Positions 1 to 8,282 of a stretch of 38,294 bases of DNA are shown here, piece after piece (the stretch's first letter is position 1; each line of letters opens with the position of its first letter). The position numbers and the translations under genes were made by a program. The notes beneath the pieces were generated by a model. The model did no database searches and was not told the origin of the DNA. It worked only from the letters and a program-made list of their open reading frames with translations. The stretch comes from an uncultured Mycoplasmatota bacterium. GTDB taxonomy: Bacteria > Bacillota_I > Bacilli_A > RF39 > UBA660. The stretch is from the NCBI GenBank assembly GCA_948466735.1, contig CAOKBR010000006.1, positions 1 to 38,294 of the forward strand, in the 5' to 3' direction.

Positions 1-1033
1 TTAAAGAAGGAGAAATTAGTGCTGATGTTGCTCACGAAATTGGAGTTAAATTTGCAGAGGAAATGTTTGAGGATTATGAAGTGGTTGTTGCTACTCACCA
101 AAATACAAATCATATTCACAATCACTTCATAATAAACTCTGTTTCATTTATGACAGGTAAGAAATATAATAACAATCGCACTAATCTAGCAAAGTTAAGA
201 CAAATATCAGATTCATTATGTGCAGAATATGAATTAAGTGTTCTTGATGAGAATATTAGTTATAAAAACACCTATAAACATAAAGTAATTAATAACGATT
301 ATTATAAAATCCTTAAGGATGATTTAGATAGTGTTATTCGTTATTCAGTTACACTAAAACAAGTTATGACAGAATGAAATCATTAGGCTATCAATGTTAT
401 TCTCGTAATGATGTAATAACAATTTATAGAGATGGCTATGATAAAGTTAGAATTAAAAAGGCTTTTGGTAATGATTATTCAAAGGATAGAATTAATGAAC
501 GATTATATTCATCAAGACAAATTGCTTTTAAACCAATTCCACAAAAATCTATTTTTCAAGAATATCTAACAAAAACAAATAGTAATCATAAAGGTATTTA
601 TGGGTTATTTCTATACTATTGTTATTTATTAAAAGTATTTCCAAAGGAACATCCTAAACAATATTTACCATATTCCATAAGACAAGAAATAAAAAAGCTA
701 GATTCATTTTCAGAACAAACTGAATTTATAGTATCTAATAAAATTGAAACAAAGGAAGATTTAGAAAAGTTTGCTAAAAATAACTATGAAAAATACCAAA
801 ATCTTATGGGTAAAAGAGAAAATCTATGGAAACGATATCATAGAGCAAAAACTGAAGAAAAACAAACTGAAATACTTGCAGAAATAAATTCTATTCAGCC
901 AAAAATCAAAGAACTTCGCAAACTTGATAATTATTGTAAAGAAATTAGAAAACGATCTGAATCCATACAAAATAATCTCAATAGTTTTGATAAAGATTTA
1001 CAAAAAGAAAAAGACCAAGTCAAATCTCAATAA
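1..1033 (+). pseudogene. Relaxase/mobilization nuclease, 5' truncated by window edge and frameshifted
   Basis: MobA/MobP-type plasmid or ICE relaxase, which nicks DNA at oriT. The reading frame is already open at base 3, so the true start lies left of the window. The first part carries the relaxase metal-binding motif NHIHNHFIINSV. That frame ends at a TGA at 375-377. The downstream frame continues with YDRMKSLGYQ and runs to a TAA at 1031-1033, ending in a charged, coiled-coil-like tail. The two frames join if one base is missing at 363-364, so the gene looks inactivated by a 1-nt deletion. The ATG at 374 could in principle allow separate translation of the C-terminal part through the ATGA overlap, but no such split is known to me for this family. 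It is the main evidence for a mobile-element remnant. The family call is firm; loss of function is inferred. Confidence 0.85.
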
Positions 1034-1076
1034 TATATATTTTCTAAATAAAAGTTTTAGAAAAAAATAATAATTA

Positions 1077-1120
1077 AAAAACTACCAAATATGACTTTAT
1101 ATCGTTTTGGTAGTTTTTTT
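1077..1120. terminator. Bidirectional terminator between convergent genes
   Basis: Inverted repeat AAAAACTACCAAA (1077-1089) and TTTGGTAGTTTTT (1106-1118), with a T tract on the + strand and A-rich DNA on the other side. It lies between the relaxase remnant and the convergent gene ending at 1123, so it can stop transcription from both. Confidence 0.8.
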
Positions 1121-1122
1121 GC

Positions 1123-2142
1123 TTATCTTCTTTTAATGCGATAACCAGAATCAAATGATTGACCATCTAATCCATCATAATCTGGATTAATTGATTGAAG
1201 AACTGGGCTAATTCTTGACATAAAAGAATTTTTCATTTGTTCTGAAGCTCTAATTTGATAGTCTTGATCATTTCCTCTGCTCATTGCTGAAAAAATTGAA
1301 ATAAAAGCTACAGTATCTCTTGCTTCACCATAAACTCCATCAAGAGAAACATTACTATCTTCCACATTTAGTGATTCTACTTTAAAATCGTTAGCAGCAA
1401 AACTCATAAATGAATTTATAAACTCTGTTGCTCCTAATGTTTTCATTTGGCGTACCATTTCAACAAAACTCGTTGCATAATCTACATCTACCTTAAGTAG
1501 CTTACTAAATATAGCAACTAAATTATTTTCACTTAAATCACCATAATTAACTCCACGACCAGAATAATAACTCGCTCTATCATTCAAACCACTTGTTACT
1601 AGAATATGGCTAGCTAAATCTCTATTATTGACATTATTCTTAATAAATGATACTACTCCTGGACCATTTAATTTATATAATAATGACATTAAATAATTAG
1701 CAGCACTAACCTTTTCTGTTCTTGGTGATTTAGTATAAAATTCTTTTATAGCAGAATATATTAATGATATTTCTTCTTCACTCATATCATTCATTTCTTT
1801 ATCACTATTTAATACATTTAAAACTTTATCACTTAAATCTTCATCTGAAAGTAATTCTCTTATGCTAGTTTTGAAATAATCTGATAAATATTTTGATTGT
1901 ATAAATTTTTCTGCTCCTTGAGAATAATGATAAACTATTGTTCTTCCCCAGTCACGTGAAAGAAATTTGTTGATAAATTCAACGCCACAATCTTTTACTT
2001 CCCAATAATCACATTTGCAAGAATTACCAATTAGCTTTTTGTGAGTCTCAATTAATTCTTCTTCACTCATTATTGAATCTATTCTTGATTCAATTTCTCT
2101 GTAATCATCCATACTTATTTCTGTATGATTTATTTTTTCCAT
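1123..2142 (-). CDS. Hypothetical protein, 339 aa, soluble
   Basis: I do not recognise this protein. It is acidic in its N-terminal third, has no signal peptide or membrane segment, and has two close cysteines near residues 42-44 (SCKCDYW). The rest looks mainly alpha-helical, with Ser/Asn-rich loops. The start is supported by a strong ribosome binding site (AAGGGGGAA) just upstream and by a promoter: TTGACA at 2192-2197, 17-nt spacer, TATTTT at 2169-2174. It is intact although the relaxase and nucleotidyltransferase beside it are broken, so it may still be expressed cargo of the decayed element. Lineage-restricted origin is likely but inferred. Confidence 0.75.
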   Translation of the reverse strand: MEKINHTEISMDDYREIESRIDSIMSEEELIETHKKLIGNSCKCDYWEVKDCGVEFINKFLSRDWGRTIVYHYSQGAEKFIQSKYLSDYFKTSIRELLSDEDLSDKVLNVLNSDKEMNDMSEEEISLIYSAIKEFYTKSPRTEKVSAANYLMSLLYKLNGPGVVSFIKNNVNNRDLASHILVTSGLNDRASYYSGRGVNYGDLSENNLVAIFSKLLKVDVDYATSFVEMVRQMKTLGATEFINSFMSFAANDFKVESLNVEDSNVSLDGVYGEARDTVAFISIFSAMSRGNDQDYQIRASEQMKNSFMSRISPVLQSINPDYDGLDGQSFDSGYRIKRR

Positions 2143-2168
2143 TTAAAATTCCCCCTTAATTGCTAATT

Positions 2169-2197
2169 AAAATACCATATTTATATTAAATTGTCAA
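2169..2197 (-). promoter_or_regulatory. Sigma-A-type promoter for the 339-aa gene
   Basis: Read on the minus strand: TTGACA (2192-2197), 17-nt spacer, TATTTT (2169-2174), about 27 bp before the start codon. It is divergent from the promoter at 2214-2241. Confidence 0.7.
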
Positions 2198-2213
2198 ACA
2201 ATTTTTTAAGGTG

Positions 2214-2241
2214 TTGCAATATTTTTTATATCTGTTATAAT
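2214..2241 (+). promoter_or_regulatory. Sigma-A-type promoter for candidate small RNA
   Basis: TTGCAA (2214-2219), 16-nt spacer, TATAAT (2236-2241). No coding start follows closely; the first structures downstream are three hairpins ending in a terminator. Confidence 0.65.
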
Positions 2242-2247
2242 TTAAAT

Positions 2248-2345
2248 ATCAGTTGATTTAATCAACTTTTGACCTTAATTTTTCGCATACGTGTATCGTT
2301 AAGGCTCCATTGAGAGAATTACTCACACCCCTCGTGTGAGTTTTA
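2248..2345 (+). ncRNA. Candidate small structured RNA, about 100 nt
   Basis: A transcript starting near 2248 would fold into three successive hairpins. The first is AGTTGAT/ATCAACT (2251-2267). The second is a longer stem with CCTTAA (2273-2278) pairing to TTAAGG (2299-2304), enclosing a short CG-AUA/UAU-CG helix. The third is a terminator, CTCACAC/GTGTGAG with a CCCTC loop and T run (about 2322-2344). There is no ORF inside. I do not recognise a known riboswitch or RNA family. It could be a trans-acting or plasmid-type antisense RNA, or an attenuated leader for the broken gene at 2582; the distance of about 240 nt favours an independent RNA. Confidence 0.5.
2322..2345 (+). terminator. Terminator of the candidate small RNA
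   Basis: Perfect 7-bp stem CTCACAC/GTGTGAG with a 5-nt CCCTC loop, followed by TTTTAT. The remainder of the gap, 2346-2581, holds only AT-rich sequence and a possible weak -10 (TATAAT, 2554-2559) for the broken gene that follows. Confidence 0.75.
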
Positions 2346-2581
2346 TATTACAAAAATATTGAAAGCTAATATTCTTTATCAGTCTTTTAATTATCTTTGT
2401 ATTTTATATTCATGACTATCCATAAATTACCCCATCACATATCAAGTTTTTATTTCTCTCATACTCAAAGATTTATATAAATTATTTGCAGGCATTTCAC
2501 ACTAGCATTCAAGTTAATCTCTTAATAGACTATTAAAACGTTTTAAATGATAGTATAATTATATTAACTAGTGAGGTAGTT

Positions 2582-3172
2582 ATGAGATATAAAACGATTA
2601 ATAACAAAATAAAATCTTTGCTTCTATTTTAAAACAAAATAATGACCTAATGACAATTTTAAATTATATTTCTAAATTAGAGCTTCCCAATTTTTATATA
2701 GTAGCAGGTTCAGTTTTTCAAACGATATGGAATTATTATGATAATAAACCTTTAAATTATAAAATTAAAGATATAGATATTATTTATTATGATTCTAATA
2801 ATATATCAAAAGAAAGTGAAAAAAACTTGAAGATAAGATTCTAACCACTTTAAAAAATTAGGTCTAAATTACGAATTTGATATTCATAATGAAGCAAGAA
2901 TGCATTTATGGGAAAAGGAAAACGAAAACAAAAATATTGATCGATACACAAATTCGGAAGATGCTATTGACCAATGGATAGCAACTGTACAAGCAATTGG
3001 AATTACTAAGAAAAATAATATGATTAAAATATATGCTCCTTATGGATTAAGTGACATATTTAGTAAAACAATCCGTTCGATAAAGCACAAAGCGAATTCT
3101 AAAGAACTATACCATAAAAAGATAGCTAGTTGGCAAAAAAGATTTGAAAATTTAAATATTATTGAATGGTAA
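2582..3172 (+). pseudogene. Nucleotidyltransferase-family protein (NTP_transf_6/DUF925-like), multiply frameshifted
   Basis: Pieces of one protein lie in three frames. The start at ATG 2582 follows GAGG; that frame hits an early stop, and the gene resumes near 2605 in the frame of 2650-2844 with AGSVFQTIWN and KDIDIIYYD, the nucleotidyltransferase core. After two further single-base losses near 2830 and 2841 it continues in the frame reading through 2900-3172, with FDIHNEARMHLW and YGLSDIFS to the end. About three 1-nt indels are needed to rebuild a continuous protein of near-family length, so it is almost certainly dead. Family members are standalone predicted nucleotidyltransferases of unclear substrate. 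Confidence 0.75.
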
Positions 3173-3325
3173 AAAGGAAAAACGAATAGACAATTTAAAT
3201 ATAAATAATTAAATAAAGATATCAAAAGGCGCTATATTATTATTGAATGAATCAAACTCAACTTTTAGTTCGTGTTATCTTTTTACAATATAGTGTATAT
3301 TAAATTTATGAAAGGAGAAAACTAT

Positions 3326-3937
3326 ATGGATCAAATTAAAATAAGTAAGTTTATTAGTTCCAAAAGGAAGGAAAAGAATATAACTCAAAGTGAACTAGCA
3401 GAAAAGTTAAATATAACCGATAGAGCAATTTCTAAATAGGAAAACGGTGTTTGCCTACCTGACGCTAGTAATACGCCCCTTTTGTGTAAAATACTTAACA
3501 TTACGATAAACAATCTATTTAGTGGTAAAATTATCGATATGAAAAATAACGAAAAAATACTGGAAGAAAATTTAATTGAAATGACCAAATTTAAAGAACA
3601 ACGGGATAAGGAATTATTATTGCTAGAAATATTTATTGGTGTAACTGTATCTATCAATATGATTGCTTGTATCCTTATTGCCCCACTTACTAATATGCAA
3701 GACTGGTTAAGAGTGGTGTTAATTTTTATTGGTATCATTCCGTTTGCAATTGGAATATGTTATGCGTTAAGAATAGAACAAATAGCAGGTTTCTATGAAT
3801 GTGAGAATTGTCATTATAAGTATGTACCTTTATATAAAAGTGTATTTTTTGCTTTTCATTTCAATAGGAATAGAAAAATGAAATGTCCAAAATGTAAGCA
3901 AAAAAGTTGGCATAAAAAAGTATTAACTAAGGAATAA
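3326..3937 (+). pseudogene. XRE-family regulator with membrane and zinc-ribbon tail, interrupted by in-frame TAG
   Basis: From ATG 3326, behind AAAGGAGA, the frame encodes an XRE helix-turn-helix (residues about 5-55). It hits TAG at 3437-3439, exactly where the family has the Trp of the ISKWENG-type motif (here ISK-stop-ENG), so a TGG to TAG transition is the simplest explanation. The same frame then continues to 3935-3937 through two hydrophobic segments and a C-terminal zinc ribbon (CENCHYKY ... MKCPKCK). A TTG at 3482 could restart translation but would lose most of the DNA-binding domain. Such proteins usually sense or control transport genes; here the regulator is probably inactive unless the TAG is suppressed. 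Confidence 0.8.
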
Positions 3938-3953
3938 TTTACAATTTTTACTG

Positions 3954-3983
3954 GTGTTAGTAGGAACTTACTAACACTTTTTT
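3954..3983 (+). terminator. Terminator after the XRE-family pseudogene
   Basis: Perfect 9-bp stem GTGTTAGTA/TACTAACAC, 6-nt loop, then six T residues. Confidence 0.85.
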
Positions 3984-4078
3984 ATATCAATAGAATCTAT
4001 TTTTTCAATAATTGTTTTTATTTTTTGAAAATGATATTATAATATGAACAAATTAATAGATTTTATTATGGTGATTAT

Positions 4079-4444
4079 ATGGAAAAAAATTTAATAGATT
4101 GGAAACAGGAGTTAGCTATAGCACTTAAAAACGAGCAAATTACTAATTTGCGGTTTTTTGAATTTATGAAAGGTAAAATTAAAAAAGTTCCTTTTTTAGT
4201 AGAAGATTTTGGATGGGGTGTTTTTCCTATAATAAATGAAAATGGTATTTTAGAAGATATTAGAATGATTGTACCAGTAATTTATGATATAAAATCTTTG
4301 TGTGTTAATCTTCATGAATATACCCATGCTTATGAACTATTTTCTTCTCTTGGAAAAGTTTATGAATGGCATGTTGAAGAAAGTGAACAAAAAGCACGCA
4401 GCGCAGAAAAAAGATATTTATTATCTTTAGATGATAAAAAATAA
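4079..4444 (+). CDS. Small protein with HExxH metalloprotease-like motif, 121 aa
   Basis: I do not recognise the family. The central feature is NLHEYTHAYE near residues 82-91. It matches the zinc-binding HExxH signature and is preceded by a hydrophobic beta-like stretch (MIVPVIYDIKS), as in minimal gluzincin folds such as ImmA/IrrE-type domains. Acidic residues suited as a third ligand follow (HVEESEQKA). At 121 residues it is shorter than typical peptidases and has no signal peptide, so it would act in the cytoplasm. It is the last + gene before the convergent galE and is monocistronic, with a likely -10 in the AT-rich DNA just upstream. Activity is inferred from the motif only. Confidence 0.65.
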   Translation: MEKNLIDWKQELAIALKNEQITNLRFFEFMKGKIKKVPFLVEDFGWGVFPIINENGILEDIRMIVPVIYDIKSLCVNLHEYTHAYELFSSLGKVYEWHVEESEQKARSAEKRYLLSLDDKK

Positions 4445-4514
4445 CATTTTTATAAGGTTTAATAGAGTTTACAAATTTCTTTTCCTAATGAAACATTTAT
4501 AGTACAATTTAAAG

Positions 4515-4546
4515 AAAAGTCCCAAGAAATTTTGGAACTTTTTTAT
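4515..4546. terminator. Bidirectional terminator between HExxH gene and galE
   Basis: AAAAGTCCCAA (4515-4525) pairs with TTGGAACTTTT (4532-4542) with one mismatch; U-rich on either transcript. It separates convergent genes. Confidence 0.75.
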
Positions 4547-4550
4547 TAAA

Positions 4551-5552
4551 TTATTTTTTACTAGCAAAGCGATAAGCATCTTGACACATGTCATCTAATG
4601 TTTTACTAGCTACAAAACCTAATTCTTCTTTAGCTTTGGTAGGATCAGCATAATATATGGCAATATCACCTTTTCTTCGCTCTGTTATTTGATAAGGAAT
4701 TTCTACATTGTTTACTTTTTCGTAAGTTTTTACGATATCTAAAACACTATACCCTTTTCCAGTTCCTAAGTTATAGACAAATAATCCTTTTTCTTCTTTA
4801 TCTAATTTGTTTAATGCTAAAACATGTCCCTTTGCTAAATCGACTACATGAATATAATCTCTTACTCCTGTACCATCCTTTGTATCGTAATCATTACCAA
4901 ATATAGATAATTTTTCTAATTCATGAGACGCTACTTTAGTAATATACGGCATTAAATTATTAGGAATTCCCTCTGGGTCTTCTCCGATTAATCCGCTCTC
5001 ATGAGCACCAACGGGGTTAAAGTATCTTAATATAGCAATATCCCATGTGGAATCAGATCGATAAATATCTTTTAATATTTGTTCGATAAATAATTTCGTC
5101 GTGCCATAAGGGTTAGTCGTTTCTCCAACGTGACAATCTTCAGTAAGAGGAATTTTCTTTGGTTCTCCGTATACTGTCGCACTTGATGAAAATACAAACT
5201 TCTTTACTCCATATTTTTTCATCGTATCAAGTAACACTAAAGCACCTGAAACATTGTTAATGTAATAGTCAATTGGTTTTTCAACAGATTCCCCTACTGC
5301 TTTATATCCCGCAAAGTTAATTACCGCACCAATTTCGTTTTCTTTAAAAATTTTTTCCAATAAGCTTCGATTAAGGTAATCCATCTCATAGAAGGAAAAG
5401 TCTTTTCCTGTTATTGTTTTAATTTTTTCTATTACCGTTGGTTTACTATTGGAAAAATCATCAATAACTACTAGTTCAAATCCAGCGTTTAACAATTCTA
5501 CACAAGTATGTGAACCAATGTATCCAGCTCCTCCAGTTACTAATATTTTCAT
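4551..5552 (-). CDS. galE: UDP-glucose 4-epimerase
   Basis: Interconverts UDP-glucose and UDP-galactose in the cytoplasm, supplying galactose for surface polymers or the Leloir pathway. It is an extended short-chain dehydrogenase with NAD-binding GGAGYIGS at residues 7-14, the SSSATVYG strand with the catalytic Ser near 124, and the YxxxK pair Y149/K153. The C-terminal substrate domain includes ILRYFNPVGAH. Its 333 residues are full family length. It starts 48 bp downstream of the DUF1835-like gene and is probably the last gene of the T-box-led asnB operon. No other Leloir genes are present in the window, so a role in cell-envelope sugar supply is more likely than galactose catabolism; that is inference. 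Confidence 0.95.
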   Translation of the reverse strand: MKILVTGGAGYIGSHTCVELLNAGFELVVIDDFSNSKPTVIEKIKTITGKDFSFYEMDYLNRSLLEKIFKENEIGAVINFAGYKAVGESVEKPIDYYINNVSGALVLLDTMKKYGVKKFVFSSSATVYGEPKKIPLTEDCHVGETTNPYGTTKLFIEQILKDIYRSDSTWDIAILRYFNPVGAHESGLIGEDPEGIPNNLMPYITKVASHELEKLSIFGNDYDTKDGTGVRDYIHVVDLAKGHVLALNKLDKEEKGLFVYNLGTGKGYSVLDIVKTYEKVNNVEIPYQITERRKGDIAIYYADPTKAKEELGFVASKTLDDMCQDAYRFASKK

Positions 5553-5600
5553 TTAATCACCATTCCTCTACTTCTTATTATAGCATAACCGTCTATTTTT

Positions 5601-6320
5601 TTAATTATTTATTTCAATCAAACAATCAAAAAGACGTACATTTTCTTCTTGAGTCACAACCTTAATTTTTCCATCTTCAATTAAATGAAGAATAAAATAA
5701 GTAATTACAAGATCAGACATAACATGACTACGCATAAATTTAGCTACCAAAGCAGAAGTTTTTACCGTTTTCATTTCAGCAAGCATTTCTAACAAAATTG
5801 AATCAAAATAATGATAATCTACCGCTTTTAGTTGTCCGTCTTCCATAATCCACATTAATCCCTTGGTATTTTTTACTTGTTCAAAGGATTGGGCATACTC
5901 TTTAATTTCTGATGAAGTAAGTAAATGAGTATATTTTTCTATTTCTAGTAATTCTTCTTCTTTAAGAATAGAAGGACTATTCCAATCTTTTCGGCAATCA
6001 TCAGAGAAAACAACATGAAGATGATAATCATCATACTGTAGCAAATAACATAAATACATTAGTAATAAATACGAATCGGCTTCTTGCTTACTACACCAAA
6101 TTCGAATATCTTTACTTTTCTTAATTTCTAAAATTTCATCTAAAAATGTATATTCATTATCTTCACTATATATTTCTTTTGATAAAATCACTTTAAAATG
6201 GTCTAAAAAATTTAAATCGGCAATAGAAAATCTTGTATTAAGTAATATAATCTTATGTTGATTTAATGCACTCTTTTTCATCGTATGAAAAAGAGAATGT
6301 CCGTGAACAATTTCTATCAT
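5601..6320 (-). CDS. DUF1835/DUF3658-like protein
   Basis: This 239-residue soluble protein opens with IEIVHGHSLFHTMKKS, resembling the conserved start of DUF1835 proteins (a strand, then GxS and a helix). It later has RIWCSKQEADSYLLLMYL, the second conserved block. The C-terminal 100 residues look like the helical DUF3658 partner domain. The biochemical role of the family is not established. The start is supported by AGAGGTGTGAT just upstream. It lies 24 bp after asnB and 48 bp before galE on the same strand, so it is likely co-transcribed and under the asparagine T-box. The family call rests on motif memory and is moderate. Confidence 0.65.
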   Translation of the reverse strand: MIEIVHGHSLFHTMKKSALNQHKIILLNTRFSIADLNFLDHFKVILSKEIYSEDNEYTFLDEILEIKKSKDIRIWCSKQEADSYLLLMYLCYLLQYDDYHLHVVFSDDCRKDWNSPSILKEEELLEIEKYTHLLTSSEIKEYAQSFEQVKNTKGLMWIMEDGQLKAVDYHYFDSILLEMLAEMKTVKTSALVAKFMRSHVMSDLVITYFILHLIEDGKIKVVTQEENVRLFDCLIEINN

Positions 6321-6344
6321 ATCACACCTCTATTTTTCTAATCT

Positions 6345-7916
6345 TTATTTTCCACTTGCCCCATAATTTTTTAATACCCTAGCAGAAGGATCATCGACAT
6401 TACATCCTTCCCAATTTTTATTTGGCATCCAGTAATCACTAATCCAAGAATCATATCCTTGATAGTATTTTTCAAATAAACTTCGATATAATAAAGATTC
6501 CTTAGTAAATGGTTTAGGATCTTGACATTGTTTTATTTTCTCTTGAAATTCTAAATCGGTATAGTAGTTTGATGCGTACTCTTTTAAATAGTCAACCATA
6601 GAATGTCCCACAGCATCAGAAAAGGCTGCTTTTTCTCTAAATAGGATATCATCAGGTAAATATCCCTCACTAAAAGCTTTTCTTAGCAAATATTTTCCTT
6701 TGTTATAAGTATTCATCTTTTTACTTGGGTCTATACTCATCACATATTCAACAAATTCTAAATCCGCAAAAGGAACACGAGCTTCTAGTGAGCAACCTGA
6801 AATACAGCGATCTGCTCTTAACACGTCATACATATAAAGTTCACTTACTCGTTTTTTCGCTTCCTGTTGAAATTCTTTAGCATTAGGAGCAAAATCAGTA
6901 TATTTGTATCCAAATAGTTCATCACTAACTTCTCCAGTTAACAACACTTTAATATCTGTATTTTCTCTAATCCATTTACATAATAAGTACATACCAATAG
7001 ATGCTCTCACTGTAGTAATATCCCATGTTTCCAAATGATAAATAACTTCATCAATAGCATTTAACACATCCTCCTTAGTAATAATTACCTCAGTGTGAAT
7101 ACTTCCAATGTGATTGGCTACTTCTTTAGCATACTTCAAATCAATTGCATCTTTTTCCATTCCAATTGCAAATGTATGAATAGGTTTCTTTAATACTCTA
7201 CTTGCTACAGCACAAACTAAACTAGAATCTAATCCCCCACTTAGTAAGAAACCAACAGGTACACCTGCTGATAATCTTTTCATGATTCCACTAGTTAATT
7301 TATCGTGAATATTTTTAATAATTTCATCCATATTTTGATGAGTAGTAGTAACATCTACTAAATTTTTATAACAGATAAATTCTCCTTTAGCATAATAATG
7401 TCCTGGAGGAAATGGTTTAACATCATCACATAAATCAATTAAAGCTTTAGCTTCTGATGCAAACATGATATCATGACTTTCCTTAGAATATCCATAAAAC
7501 ATTCCTCGAATACCAATAGGGTCTCTTGCAGCAATATAATCTTTTCCATCAAATAAAACGCATGCAAACTCTGCATCTAATTCACTAAACATCGCTAAAC
7601 CTTTTTCTTTTAATAAAGGAATTAAAATTTCACAATCACTATCGGATTGAAAAGTATATCCCTTTTGCATTAACTCCTCGCGTACTTTTTTAAATCCATA
7701 AATTTCACCATTACAAACGGCTTTATAATTTCCATCAGTAAACGGTTGCATTCCTCTAGTGGTTAAACCCATAATCGATAAACGATTAAATCCCCACATT
7801 CCATCATCAATTACTACTTTACTCATATCAGGTCCACGATAAATAATCTTGGCTAAACTGCTTTCAAAATCTTCTTTTTTTACATTGTTGTTCGTATAAA
7901 CTAAAAAGCTACACAT
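6345..7916 (-). CDS. asnB: Asparagine synthase (glutamine-hydrolysing)
   Basis: Makes asparagine from aspartate, glutamine and ATP. The N-terminal class II amidotransferase domain begins directly at Cys2 (MCSF), the nucleophile exposed after Met removal. It contains RGPD (28-31), GFNRLSIMG and CNGEIYG. The synthetase domain has the PP-loop SGGLDSS (226-232) and LLTGEVSDELFGYKY. Its 523 residues fit the short AsnB type. The start follows GAAGGAAA. A T-box riboswitch with an Asn-compatible specifier sits immediately upstream, so expression should rise when tRNA-Asn is uncharged. That regulation independently supports the assignment to asparagine rather than to another asparagine-synthetase-like ligase. 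Confidence 0.95.
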   Translation of the reverse strand: MCSFLVYTNNNVKKEDFESSLAKIIYRGPDMSKVVIDDGMWGFNRLSIMGLTTRGMQPFTDGNYKAVCNGEIYGFKKVREELMQKGYTFQSDSDCEILIPLLKEKGLAMFSELDAEFACVLFDGKDYIAARDPIGIRGMFYGYSKESHDIMFASEAKALIDLCDDVKPFPPGHYYAKGEFICYKNLVDVTTTHQNMDEIIKNIHDKLTSGIMKRLSAGVPVGFLLSGGLDSSLVCAVASRVLKKPIHTFAIGMEKDAIDLKYAKEVANHIGSIHTEVIITKEDVLNAIDEVIYHLETWDITTVRASIGMYLLCKWIRENTDIKVLLTGEVSDELFGYKYTDFAPNAKEFQQEAKKRVSELYMYDVLRADRCISGCSLEARVPFADLEFVEYVMSIDPSKKMNTYNKGKYLLRKAFSEGYLPDDILFREKAAFSDAVGHSMVDYLKEYASNYYTDLEFQEKIKQCQDPKPFTKESLLYRSLFEKYYQGYDSWISDYWMPNKNWEGCNVDDPSARVLKNYGASGK

Positions 7917-7941
7917 AAATTTTCCTTCTTTCTATAGTATA

Positions 7942-8210
7942 TAAAAATCTAGACCCTCCCTAATTATGGGACGAAGTCTAGATTTCGCGGTGCCACCCAA
8001 TTTATTATAAACTTTTTATAATCACTCTTTTTGATTCAAATAAATCTAGAACTTTTAACGGTGTTCATTCGGCTTTATCTACTAAAACTAATATTTTTTC
8101 AATAAGCAACTCCGAAGTGTTTTTCTTAATGAGACTTTTACTAGACTTTCACCATTTTCTAGTTCGCTTTTTCAAATTTCTCAAAAATACTCCTCTTCAT
8201 CCGTGTTGTT
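7942..8210 (-). promoter_or_regulatory. T-box riboswitch, probable tRNA-Asn sensor, upstream of asnB
   Basis: The minus strand carries the hallmark T-box sequence TGGGTGGCACCGCG (7986-7999), whose bulge pairs with the tRNA acceptor end. Stem I features are present: GAAGAGGAGTA near the 5' end and AATGGTGAAAGTC farther on. ACGG near the 5' end can pair with CCGT just after GAACA, placing the specifier triplet AAC (Asn) at 8063-8065. The terminator competing with the antiterminator is AAATCTAGAC (7945-7954) against GTCTAGATTT (7976-7985), followed on the transcript by a U run. The promoter is TTGACA at 8240-8245 with TAATTT 17 nt downstream at 8217-8222. Uncharged tRNA-Asn should allow readthrough into asnB. 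Confidence 0.92.
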
Positions 8211-8282
8211 AATAACAAATTACACTAAAAATTCTTTGCTGTCAATAAATATTTATTCTTTTCGACAACATTTTATGCAAAA

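Noticed and set aside
3040-3738. Minus-strand open frames opposite the nucleotidyltransferase and XRE remnants
   Set aside because: Shadows of decayed + genes; no start signals and no recognisable motifs.
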